NCBI GenBank assembly: GCA_017458265.1 | Contig: JAFTFV010000007.1 | Location: 1 to 32,424, forward strand | Source: Bacteroidales bacterium | GTDB lineage: Bacteria > Bacteroidota > Bacteroidia > Bacteroidales > UBA932 | DNA: 32,424 nucleotides | Direction: 5' to 3' | Shown here: positions 1-8,031 of the stretch, in pieces | How positions within the stretch are numbered: the stretch's first letter is position 1 | Layout of the letters: the number at the start of each line of letters is the position of its first letter | The notes under the pieces: model-generated | What the model was told of the DNA's origin: nothing | Database searches by the model: none | Seen by the model: the letters and a program-made list of their open reading frames with translations, nothing else | Program-made: the position numbers and the translations under genes

Positions 1-261
1 CTTAAAAAAGGACCGTACATCCAGGAAGCCCTGGAAAACAGAATTCTTGCTATGAATGACGGCAGCAAGAAGAAAGAGGTTGTCAAGACTTGGTCCCGCG
101 CCAGCATGATTTCCCCTGACTTTGTCGGCCACACCATCGCAGTTCATAACGGTAACAAGTTCATTCCCGTTTACGTAACTGAGAACATGGTAGGTCACAA
201 GCTGGGCGAATTCGCTCCCACCAGGACTTTCAGAGGCCACGCAGGCAACAATAAGAAGTAA
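1..261 (+). CDS. rpsS: 30S ribosomal protein S19 (5' end cut by window edge)
   Basis: The reading frame is open from base 1 and begins LKKGPYI, which is the conserved N-terminus of S19 after its first few residues, so only about four codons are missing. The visible 86 residues include the family motifs [22 protein letters not shown] and [11 protein letters not shown]19 binds 16S rRNA in the head of the small subunit with S13. It is followed after 19 bases by rplV, as in the standard S10 operon. An internal ATG at 52 is not the real start because homologous sequence continues upstream of it. Confidence 0.97.
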   Translation, partial: LKKGPYIQEALENRILAMNDGSKKKEVVKTWSRASMISPDFVGHTIAVHNGNKFIPVYVTENMVGHKLGEFAPTRTFRGHAGNNKK

Positions 262-280
262 TGTTTAAAGAGTTGACATT

Positions 281-697
281 ATGGGAAAGAGAAAAAGACT
301 GATGGCCGAGAGCCTGAAAGAGACCAAGAAGCAGACAGCTGTAGCAAAACTCAACGATGTGCCCACTTCACCCCGCAAGATGCGTCTTGTGGCTGACACC
401 GTCCGCGGCGTCGAGGTGAACCACGCACTCGATCTTCTCCACTATTCCAAGCGTGACGCTTCCGTCCGTCTGGAGAAACTCCTGAAGAGCGCTATCGCCA
501 ACTGGGAAGCCAAGAACCCCGAAAAGGCCAGCGAACTTGAGAGTGGCAACGTTATCGTCAAGACCATCATGGTCGACGAAGGCCGTACGCTGAAGCGTAT
601 CCGTCCCTGCCCTCAGGGCCGTGCCGGACGCATCCGCAAGCGTTCCAACCACGTTACCATCGTACTTGATGTCAAAAAAGCAGCAGTGGAGGAATAA
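281..697 (+). CDS. rplV: 50S ribosomal protein L22
   Basis: A 138-residue L22. The core motif [17 protein letters not shown] near residues 27-43 and the C-terminal loop region [19 protein letters not shown] are characteristic; this loop lines the peptide exit tunnel in known ribosomes. The ATG at 281 gives the basic N-terminal extension ([13 protein letters not shown]) usual for the phylum. It sits 19 bases after rpsS and 3 bases before rpsC, so it is co-transcribed with both. Confidence 0.97.
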   Translation: MGKRKRLMAESLKETKKQTAVAKLNDVPTSPRKMRLVADTVRGVEVNHALDLLHYSKRDASVRLEKLLKSAIANWEAKNPEKASELESGNVIVKTIMVDEGRTLKRIRPCPQGRAGRIRKRSNHVTIVLDVKKAAVEE

Positions 698-700
698 ACT

Positions 701-1465
701 ATGGGTCAGAAAACCAATCCTATCAGCAACCGTATCGGCATCACCCGTGGTTGGGACTCCAACTGGGTAGGCGGTAACTACGCCGAAAAAATCGCCGAAG
801 ACTACGAGATTCGTAAGTATCTGGGAAGCCGCCTTGCAAAGGCCAGCCTCTCCCGCATCATCATCGAGCGCACCCTTAAGCTCATCACCGTCACCATCCA
901 TGCAGCCCGTCCCGGTGTCATCATCGGCAAGGGTGGCCAGGAAGTTGACCGTCTGAAGGAAGAGCTCAAGAAGGTTACCAAGAAGGATGTCCAGATCAAC
1001 ATCTTCGAGGTAAAGCGCCCCGAGGTTGACGCAACAATCGTTGCCGATTCCATCGCCCGCCAGATTGAAGGCCGCGTGAGCTATCGCCGCGCCATCAAGA
1101 TGGCTGTCGCCACCGCAATGCGCGTTGGTGCAGAAGGAATCAAGGTCCAGATCAGCGGCCGTGTAGGCGGCGCCGAAATGGCTCGCAGCGAAATGTTCAA
1201 GGAAGGCCGTACCCCGCTTCACACCTTCCGTGCAGATATCGACTACGCCCTTGCAGTGGCATCCACCAAGGTTGGTGCCCTGGGTATCAAGGTCTGGATC
1301 TGCAACGGTGAGAAGTATGGCAAGCAGGACCTCTCCCCGAATGCTGGTTTCGCCGCCAATTCTGCAGCTCCCGGCGCAGGCCGCAGGGAAGAACGCAGGG
1401 GTGGTGACCGTGGTGGCCGCCGTGGTGGCCGCCGTGGTGGTGAAGGCCGCGGCGAACGCCGCTAA
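701..1465 (+). CDS. rpsC: 30S ribosomal protein S3 with RGG-rich C-terminal tail
   Basis: A 254-residue S3. It starts MGQKTNPI, carries the KH-domain GxxG motif ([10 protein letters not shown], about residues 70-80), and has the C-terminal domain signature [12 protein letters not shown]. After the conserved core (about residue 212) comes a low-complexity tail made almost only of Arg, Gly and Glu with several RGG motifs, encoded partly by a 12-bp tandem repeat. S3 lines the mRNA entry channel of the small subunit. Normally rplP follows directly; here a terminator comes 22 bases after the stop. Confidence 0.97.
   Translation: MGQKTNPISNRIGITRGWDSNWVGGNYAEKIAEDYEIRKYLGSRLAKASLSRIIIERTLKLITVTIHAARPGVIIGKGGQEVDRLKEELKKVTKKDVQINIFEVKRPEVDATIVADSIARQIEGRVSYRRAIKMAVATAMRVGAEGIKVQISGRVGGAEMARSEMFKEGRTPLHTFRADIDYALAVASTKVGALGIKVWICNGEKYGKQDLSPNAGFAANSAAPGAGRREERRGGDRGGRRGGRRGGEGRGERR
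1409..1440 (+). repeat. 12-bp tandem repeat coding for RGG motifs in rpsC
   Basis: The unit CGTGGTGGCCGC is present at 1409-1420 and 1421-1432, followed by a partial third copy at 1433-1440. In frame it encodes the R-G-G-R part of the S3 tail. Repeats of this type can change copy number by slippage without breaking the frame. Confidence 0.85.
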
Positions 1466-1487
1466 GCCCAACCGGCCCACGCACACA

Positions 1488-1519
1488 AAGCGCTGCCCGT
1501 CAAGGACAGCGCTTTTTTT
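1488..1519 (+). terminator. Intrinsic terminator after rpsC
   Basis: AAGCGCTG and CAGCGCTT form an 8-bp stem around an 11-base loop, followed by a run of T to 1519. It closes the rpsS-rplV-rpsC transcript, so the ribosomal operon ends here and does not continue into rplP. Confidence 0.9.
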
Positions 1520-1534
1520 GTGCAGATAATTTCT

Positions 1535-1542
1535 TATATTTG
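1535..1542 (+). promoter_or_regulatory. Bacteroidota -7 box (TATATTTG) for the TlpA-like gene
   Basis: TATATTTG fits the TAnnTTTG consensus and lies 20 bases before the ATG at 1563. No TTTG is found at the expected -33 position, so only the -7 half is supported. It lies just after the rpsC terminator, as expected for a new transcription unit. Confidence 0.6.
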
Positions 1543-1562
1543 CAATCGTTAATTTGAATACA

Positions 1563-2582
1563 ATGAAAAAGCTTATCATTTCCGCTGTGGCAATGGCACT
1601 TGTAGCTGCCTGCGGCACAAAAGCCACAACACAGGTTTCCGGCTCTGTCCCCGAGGGTGAGGAGACCGTCCAGATTGTAACTGCCGACATCGACACCACG
1701 CTTACCGTAGCAGACGGCAAGTTCTGCATTGAGGTCCCCACCAAGGTTACGGCTATCTCTTACGCAGTGGCCGCCGGCCGCCAGGTGTCCTTCATCGCAG
1801 ACGGCAGCAAGATTACAGTAGACTTCGAAGACGGCGAAGCTCAGTCTTCCTCCAAGAACGGCGTCCAGGCCCGTTTTGCCGATTACCAGAACTGGAACGA
1901 CGATTTCATGGCCGAGTATCGCGAGAGTGTTTCCAAGGAAGAACTCTCCGATGACGAGCGTGAAGAAATCACCGAAAATGCAGTTGAGAAGTACAACGAG
2001 CACCTCCTCCAGGTCATCAAGGCCAACAAGGACAACGTGCTTGGACTTATCGGCATTTCCAACATCGAACTCGATGATGATGCAGAGATGCTTGCACTCA
2101 TCAACGGCCTTTCCGACGAACTCCTGGCCGAACCCCGCGTCCAGGCCATGAAGAAGTCCCTCGACGCTTCCTCCAAGACCGCAGAAGGCCAGATGTTTAC
2201 TGACTTCGAGGTGGACGGCGTGAAGTTCTCAGACTTCATCGGCAAGGGAAAATATATGCTGGTAGACTTCTGGGCAAGCTGGTGCGGCCCCTGCCGCGGC
2301 GAAATGCCCAACCTCCGCAGCGTGTACGAGAAGTATCACGGCGACAAGTTCGACATGCTTTCCGTAGCAGTGTGGGACAAGCCTGAGGATACAGTCGAGG
2401 CTGCCAAGGAAGAGAACATCGTCTGGAACCAGATTATCAACGCCCAGCGCATCCCTACCGACATCTACGGCATCCAGGGCATCCCGCACATCATCCTCTT
2501 CGGCCCCGACGGCACCATCCTCAAGAGGAACCTCCGCGGCGAAGCCATCGGCAAAGCTGTAGCTGAAGCGCTCGCAGATTGA
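1563..2582 (+). CDS. TlpA-like thioredoxin-fold lipoprotein
   Basis: The 339-residue product begins with a lipoprotein signal (MKKLIISAVAMALVAAC, Cys17 being the predicted lipid-modified residue). Residues about 25-95 resemble the DUF4369-type beta domain often found in Bacteroidota TlpA proteins, followed by an acidic helical segment (about 100-205) and an AhpC/TSA-thioredoxin domain from about 210. The active site is WCGPC (Cys241, Cys244) and the cis-proline motif is GIPHI (Pro308). It is probably an envelope thiol-disulfide reductase; its partner is unknown. The ATG at 1563 was preferred over an in-frame TTG at 1554 because it gives a standard MKK signal peptide. The stop overlaps the uvrC start. 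Confidence 0.88.
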   Translation: MKKLIISAVAMALVAACGTKATTQVSGSVPEGEETVQIVTADIDTTLTVADGKFCIEVPTKVTAISYAVAAGRQVSFIADGSKITVDFEDGEAQSSSKNGVQARFADYQNWNDDFMAEYRESVSKEELSDDEREEITENAVEKYNEHLLQVIKANKDNVLGLIGISNIELDDDAEMLALINGLSDELLAEPRVQAMKKSLDASSKTAEGQMFTDFEVDGVKFSDFIGKGKYMLVDFWASWCGPCRGEMPNLRSVYEKYHGDKFDMLSVAVWDKPEDTVEAAKEENIVWNQIINAQRIPTDIYGIQGIPHIILFGPDGTILKRNLRGEAIGKAVAEALAD

Positions 2583-4366
2583 CAGTCCGCGAAAAAATAG
2601 CATTGTTTCCCCATTCCCCCGGCGTCTACAGATACTATGATGCCGAGGGAAAGGTTATCTATGTGGGTAAGGCGAAGGACCTTCACAAGAGGGTGGCGCA
2701 GTATTTCGTGCCGCCGGAGAGGCTCAACACCAAGACCCGCATCCTCGTATCCAAGATTGCCGATGCGCAGTTCTCCGTGGTGGATTCCGAGGCCGATGCC
2801 CTCCTCCTGGAGAACAACCTCATAAAGCAGTACAAGCCAAAGTACAACATCCTCCTCAAGGACTCCAAGACCTATCCCTGGATATGCGTCACGGGCGAGG
2901 AGTTTCCCCGGGTGTTCATTACCCGCAGGGTAGAGAAGGGGAACCGTTACTTCGGCCCGTATTCCAGCGTAATGCATGCAAGGACATTGGTGGATTTCTT
3001 CGGCGAAATGTACGCCCTGCGCACCTGCAACCTTAAAATCACCTCCGACGCCATCCTCCGCGGGAAGTTCCGCCCCTGCCTGGAATTCCATATCGGCAAG
3101 TGCAAGGCTCCCTGCATCGGCAAGATTTCCAAGGAGGAATACGGCGGATATATCGATGAGATTATCCATATCCTCAGCGGCCGCGGGGGAGAGGTCATCA
3201 AGCACTACAAGGCCCTCATGGCCGATGCCGCCGCCCGCCTTGACTTTGAGGAGGCCCAGGTCTACAAGGACAAGCTCCACAATCTCGAGCGCCACTACGC
3301 AAAGAGCATCATAACCCAGGCCCAGGATGTGGATGCCGATGTATTCTCCATGGTCTTCGATGCCGGCGAAGCCTACGGCAACTTCCTCCGTATCAGGGGC
3401 GGGGCTATCGTCCAGTCCCTGAACCTTGGTTTCCGAAGCCAGATAGAGGAGGATCAGGCAACCATGCTGGCCACTTTCATCGGCGAGATTGAGCAGAAGT
3501 TCGGCACCCTCTCAAAAGAGGTCATAGTCCCCTTCATGCCCGACGTAGACATCCCGGGTGTGGAGTTCAGGATTCCACAGAGGGGAGACAAGCTGGCCCT
3601 TCTGGAGCTGAGCGCAAAGAACGCCAAGGAGTTCCACTTCAACTCCCTCAAGCAGAAGGAGCACACAGACCCGGACCAGTACAAGCTTTCCGTAATGGAA
3701 GACCTCCGGAAGGCTCTTGGAATGAAGGATCTGCCCCGCCACATGGAGTGCTTCGACAACTCCAATATCCAGGGTACCAACCCCGTTGCCTCCTGCGTGG
3801 TTTTCCGCAACGCAGAGCCCTCCAAGGCCGATTACCGCCGCTTCAAGATAAAGACGGTCATCGGCGCCAACGACTTCGCCTCCATGAAGGAGGTGGTGAA
3901 CCGCCGGTACTCCCGCATGCTGGCAGAGAACCCCGACGACCTTCCGCAGCTTATCGTCATAGACGGCGGCAAGGGCCAGCTGGAATTCGCCCATCAGGCC
4001 CTGGCGGAACTGGGCATCCTTGACCGCGTTACGGTTGTGGGCCTTGCAAAGCGCCTGGAGGAAGTCATAAGGGTGGGGGACCCGTATCCGCTTTTCATCG
4101 ACAGGAACTCGTCGGCCCTGAAAGTGCTGCAGCAGATTCGTGACGAGGCCCACCGCTTCGGTATCACCTTCCACCGCAACCTGCGCTCAAAGGCCGCCAT
4201 CCAGAGCGCCCTGCGCGAAATCAAGGGCGTGGGCGAAAAGACCGAACAGCGCCTCATCCTCCATTACGGTTCTGTTGCCCGCATTGCCGATGCCCCCCTG
4301 GAGGAACTCTCCTCCCTGGTAGGTGCTGAATTGGCGATACGTATACACGACTACCTGAATCAATGA
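2579..4366 (+). CDS. uvrC: Excinuclease ABC subunit C
   Basis: This 595-residue protein makes the dual incision in nucleotide excision repair together with UvrA and UvrB. Domains in order: GIY-YIG nuclease (GVYRYYD at 15-21, IYVGKAKDLHKR at 27-38), Cys-containing region with CLEFHIGKCKAPCIG, UVR motif (about 200-240), RNase H-like nuclease with ECFDNSNIQG and VIDGGKGQLEFA, and C-terminal helix-hairpin-helix (REIKGVGEKTEQRLILHYGS). Length is normal for the family. The start is a TTG inside the TTGA overlap with the preceding stop, giving translational coupling. No ATG occurs before the GIY domain. An intrinsic terminator follows. Confidence 0.96.
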   Translation: MTVREKIALFPHSPGVYRYYDAEGKVIYVGKAKDLHKRVAQYFVPPERLNTKTRILVSKIADAQFSVVDSEADALLLENNLIKQYKPKYNILLKDSKTYPWICVTGEEFPRVFITRRVEKGNRYFGPYSSVMHARTLVDFFGEMYALRTCNLKITSDAILRGKFRPCLEFHIGKCKAPCIGKISKEEYGGYIDEIIHILSGRGGEVIKHYKALMADAAARLDFEEAQVYKDKLHNLERHYAKSIITQAQDVDADVFSMVFDAGEAYGNFLRIRGGAIVQSLNLGFRSQIEEDQATMLATFIGEIEQKFGTLSKEVIVPFMPDVDIPGVEFRIPQRGDKLALLELSAKNAKEFHFNSLKQKEHTDPDQYKLSVMEDLRKALGMKDLPRHMECFDNSNIQGTNPVASCVVFRNAEPSKADYRRFKIKTVIGANDFASMKEVVNRRYSRMLAENPDDLPQLIVIDGGKGQLEFAHQALAELGILDRVTVVGLAKRLEEVIRVGDPYPLFIDRNSSALKVLQQIRDEAHRFGITFHRNLRSKAAIQSALREIKGVGEKTEQRLILHYGSVARIADAPLEELSSLVGAELAIRIHDYLNQ

Positions 4367-4369
4367 CAA

Positions 4370-4399
4370 AAAAACCGACTTCATACGAAGCCGGTTTTT
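4370..4399. terminator. Bidirectional terminator between uvrC and acpP
   Basis: AAAAACCG-A-CTTC pairs with GAAG-C-CGGTTTTT around a 4-base loop (ATAC), with one internal A/C mismatch. There is a run of A on one side and T on the other, so it can stop both the plus-strand uvrC transcript and the minus-strand acpP transcript. The two genes are convergent here. Confidence 0.88.
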
Positions 4400-4417
4400 C
4401 ATTACTATCTCGATTTA

Positions 4418-4660
4418 TTAGCCGAGCTTTTCAGCTACTTTGGCGATAGCGTCTCCAACGGTGGAGATACCTGCGGTTTCCTCATCGGGAATCTTGATAC
4501 CGAACACGCGCTCGAACTCCATGAGAAGCTCTACAGTGTCCAGAGAATCTGCGCCGAGGTCATTGGTGAAGCTTGCAGATTCGGTAACTGCAGATTCCTC
4601 GACACCAAGCTTGTCAACGATAATATCCTTGACCTGCTTTACGATTTCTTCCTTTGTCAT
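4418..4660 (-). CDS. acpP: Acyl carrier protein
   Basis: An 80-residue acidic protein with the [15 protein letters not shown] motif; Ser39 of DSL is the site of 4'-phosphopantetheine attachment. It carries growing acyl chains in type II fatty acid synthesis and supplies acyl groups for lipid A. It has its own promoter inside the end of pnuC and a terminator directly downstream, so it is probably a single-gene transcript. fabF, which commonly follows acpP in bacteria, is not adjacent. Confidence 0.97.
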   Translation of the reverse strand: MTKEEIVKQVKDIIVDKLGVEESAVTESASFTNDLGADSLDTVELLMEFERVFGIKIPDEETAGISTVGDAIAKVAEKLG

Positions 4661-4713
4661 AATGTTAGGTTTTAAGTTTGTATTTACGTTTCTTCTAATA
4701 GTCGAATAACGCG

Positions 4714-4745
4714 CAAAGTTAAATAATATTTCTCAATTTACCAAA
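4714..4745 (-). promoter_or_regulatory. Bacteroidota promoter for acpP
   Basis: On the minus strand, TTTG (4742-4745) and TAACTTTG (4714-4721) are separated by 20 bases, matching TTTG-N19/20-TAnnTTTG. The -33 element lies inside the 3' end of pnuC. The expected leader is about 50 bases. Confidence 0.85.
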
Positions 4746-5482
4746 CCCCCATCCCGACGGCTCAGATTGTACCATATCCTGAGGCCGTTCAGGGAGTTTA
4801 TAAGGTAGAAACAGTATTTGACGAACATCACTACGGTATAGCTGGAAGCCGCGCTTGACAGCATTGTACTGCCCCAGAGGATGATGGATGCGATGTTTAC
4901 AAGTATCCAGAGGTACCACTGCTCGTAGAACGCCAGGGACATGAGAATCTGGCCGGCAATGTTGAAGGTGGTGCGGGAGGCATCGGCAAAGACCTGGACG
5001 CGGTTGATTTCCTCCGGTGCCACGGTGGCGTACTTGATGGCTATGAGGATGCCATATACTGCAGCGAGGCCCGCGACTACGGCACCCGTAATGAGCCAGC
5101 GCTGCCTGCCGGTAAGGCGCCTTGCCTTCACCTCCTGCTTGCTTCCGGAGGCTCCGCGTTTCCTCCACTGCCATATTCCCACGATCTGCATGGGCAGGAG
5201 GTAGAAGAGGTGCATGGAGAAGTCTCCCCAGATGCCGTTGTCTGCATCTACGATGAGGCAGCACGCGATGTCCAGAAGGCCGAAGAGGAAGGTCCAGATG
5301 ATGCCGTTGGCGCTGAGAACGGACGATGCCACTCCCATCACCGAACCGGTTGCCGCAATGAGGATGAGCAGCGTCCTGGCCTCCGGCTCCTGCAGCTTGA
5401 ACACCGTGGTGATTGCAATCGCAACCACCATCAGTGTCATTATAGCCGCACTGAAGTACTTATTGAATTTCCTGTCGTTCAA
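4733..5482 (-). CDS. pnuC: PnuC-family vitamin precursor transporter (likely nicotinamide riboside)
   Basis: A 249-residue membrane protein with about seven hydrophobic segments. Family features include the QIVGIWQWRKRG segment and the substrate-pocket region AFYEQWYLWILVNIASIILW, then KYCFYLINSLNGLRIWY at the C-terminal end. PnuC proteins move nicotinamide riboside by facilitated diffusion; close relatives (PnuT) move thiamine, and sequence alone does not separate these here. It starts 6 bases after the DUF4270 gene and is likely in the same operon. No riboswitch was recognised upstream. Confidence 0.85.
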   Translation of the reverse strand: MNDRKFNKYFSAAIMTLMVVAIAITTVFKLQEPEARTLLILIAATGSVMGVASSVLSANGIIWTFLFGLLDIACCLIVDADNGIWGDFSMHLFYLLPMQIVGIWQWRKRGASGSKQEVKARRLTGRQRWLITGAVVAGLAAVYGILIAIKYATVAPEEINRVQVFADASRTTFNIAGQILMSLAFYEQWYLWILVNIASIILWGSTMLSSAASSYTVVMFVKYCFYLINSLNGLRIWYNLSRRDGGLVN

Positions 5483-5488
5483 AGGCTG

Positions 5489-7123
5489 TTAGTCCTTGGA
5501 GATTGCGAACGAAACCCTGAACATTGGCGGGCGGGCCGATGCCGGGCCGCAGAGGACGGCCTTGTAGTAGCGGTCCTTGTCCAGTTCCGTATTGGTTGTA
5601 TACTGCTGCTGGCTGCTCTGGTTCATCATGGCCGCCAGCATGGCGTATGTATAGTAATTGCTGTAGCTGTTGTATCCGTAGCCGTAACCGCCGCCGTACA
5701 GATTCTGATAGTACATTGCGTACATCATCTGCTGGTAGTACTCGTTCATGGAGTTGTCGGTTGCGGTTGCAACCTGCTCGGTGAAGATGGTGAGAAGCCA
5801 TATATCGGCATCTGTTGCGGTGTCCAGGTCTTCCCTGGAAAGGACTTCCTGGAGGTGGTAGCTGATGTCGGGTGAGTAGACCAGGTTGGAGCGGTCGATG
5901 TCTCCCTGGTCCTCTGTGGACACGGATGCGTCGGTGAGGCCGGCGAACTGGACGGATGTATTCCCGTCTTCATCCTTTGCGGTGAGCCTTACGGTAGGGC
6001 TCAGGATGCTAGGGAAGTATTTCATGTCCTTGTAGTCCGCTGTCATTTCAAACGGAAGGATGATGGTCGCCTTGGTGACTACAGCATTCTCTACGCTGCC
6101 GCCCTTGGCAGCGATTGCAGATATGGTCTTTTCACGGAGTTCCTTTGCAGAGATAACGGGCTTGAGTCCGCCGCCGCCTTCTACCAGCAGTTTGGTGGTA
6201 GGTGCGCCTTCAGTGCTTTCATGGCTTGTGTGGTTGAAAGCATACTGGGGGAAGCGGTTTCCTGCGTTAACGGCACTGTCCTCGTCAAGGAAACCCATTT
6301 CTCCGGGTATGAAAACGATGGAGAGGGTGGTGTCCTTGGAGGCATACTCGTCATTGGTATACTTGAGGAGACCGTAGTTGTTGTTCAGGTAGAACTGGCT
6401 GCTGGAGACGCTCAGGCAGCTGAGGTCGAAGAGGTTGATGCGGCCTCCGTTTCCGGAGGGAAGGTCCGTTGCGATGTGGATGCCGGGAAGGACGTCGGTG
6501 TATGCTTCAAAACGTGCGTCAATCGCATCGTCGTCCCATTCACGGTTCACGATGACGCCGTCGGGGGCAAAGGTCTTGAGGGCGTCGAGATACTGCTGTG
6601 CGAAAGCATTCGTGAAGGTGAAGGCAAGGGGACCGCTTCCGTTGTAGACGGGAAGACCGTCCGTGATGACGCCGGTGCCGTGGGCAAGAGCCGTAGATGT
6701 GGAACTCTTTGACACATCCAGCTTTTCAGTAAGGGCGGTTACATAGATATTCTGGATTATGCGGGCCTCCCGATCATCGGCACAGGAGACGGTATCTCCG
6801 GCGAAGTAGAGGTCGAAGCTGATTGCCTTGGGGTTGGTGCCAAGGTCGACGGTGTCCGAAATGGGGACGAGCGTGAAGGCGCTTTCGCGCGTGGAGAGGC
6901 CGAATTCGTCATCGCGCACCGCGCCGATGACTACACGGGAAGAGGAAAAGCCGGACAGGTCCGACGATTTCTTCATGGTGATTTCCGTGAGAGGGAACTC
7001 TACTGTATATGTATCATAGAGGTGGCTTTTGTCCACCAGGCCTTTCCCAAGGCTGTTGTCAACCTTTATGCACCCTGCTGCCATAAGTAACAGGGCAGCG
7101 AGTGGCAAAAGTAATTTTTTCAT
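5489..7123 (-). CDS. DUF4270 family lipoprotein
   Basis: A 544-residue protein with a lipoprotein signal peptide (MKKLLLPLAALLLMAAGC). Length, the early KVDNSLGKGLVDKSHLYDTYTVEFPLTE region and the neighbouring genes fit the Bacteroidota family DUF4270, whose function is unknown. Near the C-terminus is a Tyr/Gly/Asn-rich stretch (about residues 465-500: QNLYGGGYGYGYNSYSNYY) and then MMNQSSQQQY, low-complexity sequence that may be disordered or surface exposed. Its ATG overlaps the stop of the upstream gene by one base (TAATG), so translation is coupled. Confidence 0.8.
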   Translation of the reverse strand: MKKLLLPLAALLLMAAGCIKVDNSLGKGLVDKSHLYDTYTVEFPLTEITMKKSSDLSGFSSSRVVIGAVRDDEFGLSTRESAFTLVPISDTVDLGTNPKAISFDLYFAGDTVSCADDREARIIQNIYVTALTEKLDVSKSSTSTALAHGTGVITDGLPVYNGSGPLAFTFTNAFAQQYLDALKTFAPDGVIVNREWDDDAIDARFEAYTDVLPGIHIATDLPSGNGGRINLFDLSCLSVSSSQFYLNNNYGLLKYTNDEYASKDTTLSIVFIPGEMGFLDEDSAVNAGNRFPQYAFNHTSHESTEGAPTTKLLVEGGGGLKPVISAKELREKTISAIAAKGGSVENAVVTKATIILPFEMTADYKDMKYFPSILSPTVRLTAKDEDGNTSVQFAGLTDASVSTEDQGDIDRSNLVYSPDISYHLQEVLSREDLDTATDADIWLLTIFTEQVATATDNSMNEYYQQMMYAMYYQNLYGGGYGYGYNSYSNYYTYAMLAAMMNQSSQQQYTTNTELDKDRYYKAVLCGPASARPPMFRVSFAISKD

Positions 7124-7944
7124 TACAGAATTGTGTCGTAAAATGCGTTGTAGCTGTCCATGTATTCTCCGCTCTCAAGAGAGGCGGCGTCGAAGTCAAG
7201 GACAGGGGCGTCCAGACCCTTGCAGTAAGAGATGAGTTCATCGCTTACTCCGCCGCTTCCGATGATGATGCCGTCGGAATACTGCGCTGCAAGTTTAGCA
7301 AGTTCTGTGCCGTCTGCATTCTCCGTGAGGGATATGTCCCTGGGCTTGATGGGGCCGAAGAGGACACTGTCCTTGAAAGCGGGGCCGAAGGCCTCTGCGG
7401 GGGTGTCGTCGAAAAGGGACAGCACAACCTTTGAATTCGCAAAAATGGGGTCTCCCTTGTATGCCTTCTTGAGGTAAAGGGGAACAAGGTGGGAAATCCA
7501 GCCTGAGCAGTGGATGATATCCGGAGCCCAGCGAAGCTTCTTGACGGTTTCCATGACTCCGCGGGCGAAGAAGATGGCCCTTTCGCCGTTGTCCTTGAAG
7601 AAGGTTCCGTCTTCGTCGCGATATACCTGCTTGCGGCGGAAGTAATCTTCGTTGTCGATGAAATACACCTGGATGCGGGTCGATGAAATGGAGGCCACCT
7701 TGATTACGAGGGGGCGGTCCACATCGGAAATGATGATGTTCATTCCGGAGAGGCGGATAACCTCATGGAGCTGATTCTTCCTTTCATTTATGCAGCCGTA
7801 ACGCGGCATGAAGGCACGAATCTCTCTCTTTCTTTCCTGAATGCCCTGGGGAAGTTCGCGGCAGATTTTGGCTATATCCGTTTCCGGAAGGTACGGATAC
7901 ATCTCTGCATTCACAAACAGGATCTTCTTTGCTGTTTCTCCCAT
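7123..7944 (-). CDS. Starch/glycogen synthase-like (GT5) N-terminal domain protein
   Basis: The 273-residue product matches only the N-terminal Rossmann half of glycogen synthases: KKILFVNAEMYPY at the start, MPRYGCINER, YFIDNEDYFRR, and WAPDIIHCSGWISHLVPLYLK (about 139-158). The catalytic KxGGLgDV loop is replaced by PETDIAKICRE, and the C-terminal sugar-nucleotide-binding domain is absent. Catalysis of glucan synthesis is therefore doubtful; a regulatory or scaffold role is possible. Similar short proteins are commonly annotated as glycogen synthase in Bacteroidota and occur next to DUF4270 genes. It is the first gene of a minus-strand operon with DUF4270 and pnuC, and diverges from ftsX. 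Confidence 0.78.
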   Translation of the reverse strand: MGETAKKILFVNAEMYPYLPETDIAKICRELPQGIQERKREIRAFMPRYGCINERKNQLHEVIRLSGMNIIISDVDRPLVIKVASISSTRIQVYFIDNEDYFRRKQVYRDEDGTFFKDNGERAIFFARGVMETVKKLRWAPDIIHCSGWISHLVPLYLKKAYKGDPIFANSKVVLSLFDDTPAEAFGPAFKDSVLFGPIKPRDISLTENADGTELAKLAAQYSDGIIIGSGGVSDELISYCKGLDAPVLDFDAASLESGEYMDSYNAFYDTIL

Positions 7945-7963
7945 ACAAAAAACAATTAGCTCA

Positions 7964-7971
7964 CAAAATTA
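7964..7971 (-). promoter_or_regulatory. Candidate -7 box (TAATTTTG) for the GT5-like/DUF4270/pnuC operon
   Basis: TAATTTTG on the minus strand fits TAnnTTTG and is 19 bases before the start at 7944. The -33 half is not recognisable. It sits back-to-back with the ftsX promoter. Confidence 0.5.
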
Positions 7972-7980
7972 CGAATTTTT

Positions 7981-8011
7981 TTTGACTTTTTGTCCCATTG
8001 TAGTATCTTTG
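7981..8011 (+). promoter_or_regulatory. Bacteroidota promoter for ftsX
   Basis: TTTG (7981-7984), 19 bases, then TATCTTTG (8004-8011): an exact match to the consensus. Because the promoter overlaps the more upstream in-frame start at 7990, it sets the real ftsX start at 8032. Confidence 0.88.
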
Positions 8012-8031
8012 ACTCCGAAATTAGGTGTGAT

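Noticed and set aside
368-1744. Long open frame on the minus strand (458 codons) opposite rplV and rpsC
   Set aside because: It is antisense to two certain ribosomal genes; strong codon bias (C/G in third positions) leaves few stops on the other strand. The product has no recognisable domain.
5483-5488. NAD+ or thiamine riboswitch controlling pnuC
   Set aside because: Only 6 bases separate pnuC from the upstream gene, and I see no riboswitch-like leader before the first gene of the operon.
5210-5875. Plus-strand frame of 221 codons over pnuC and the DUF4270 gene
   Set aside because: Both minus-strand genes are supported by signal peptide, family motifs and operon spacing; this frame has no start context and no domain.
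7990-8031. Upstream start for ftsX giving a 14-residue extension
   Set aside because: The extension would lie within the -7 element of the promoter and does not resemble FtsX N-termini.
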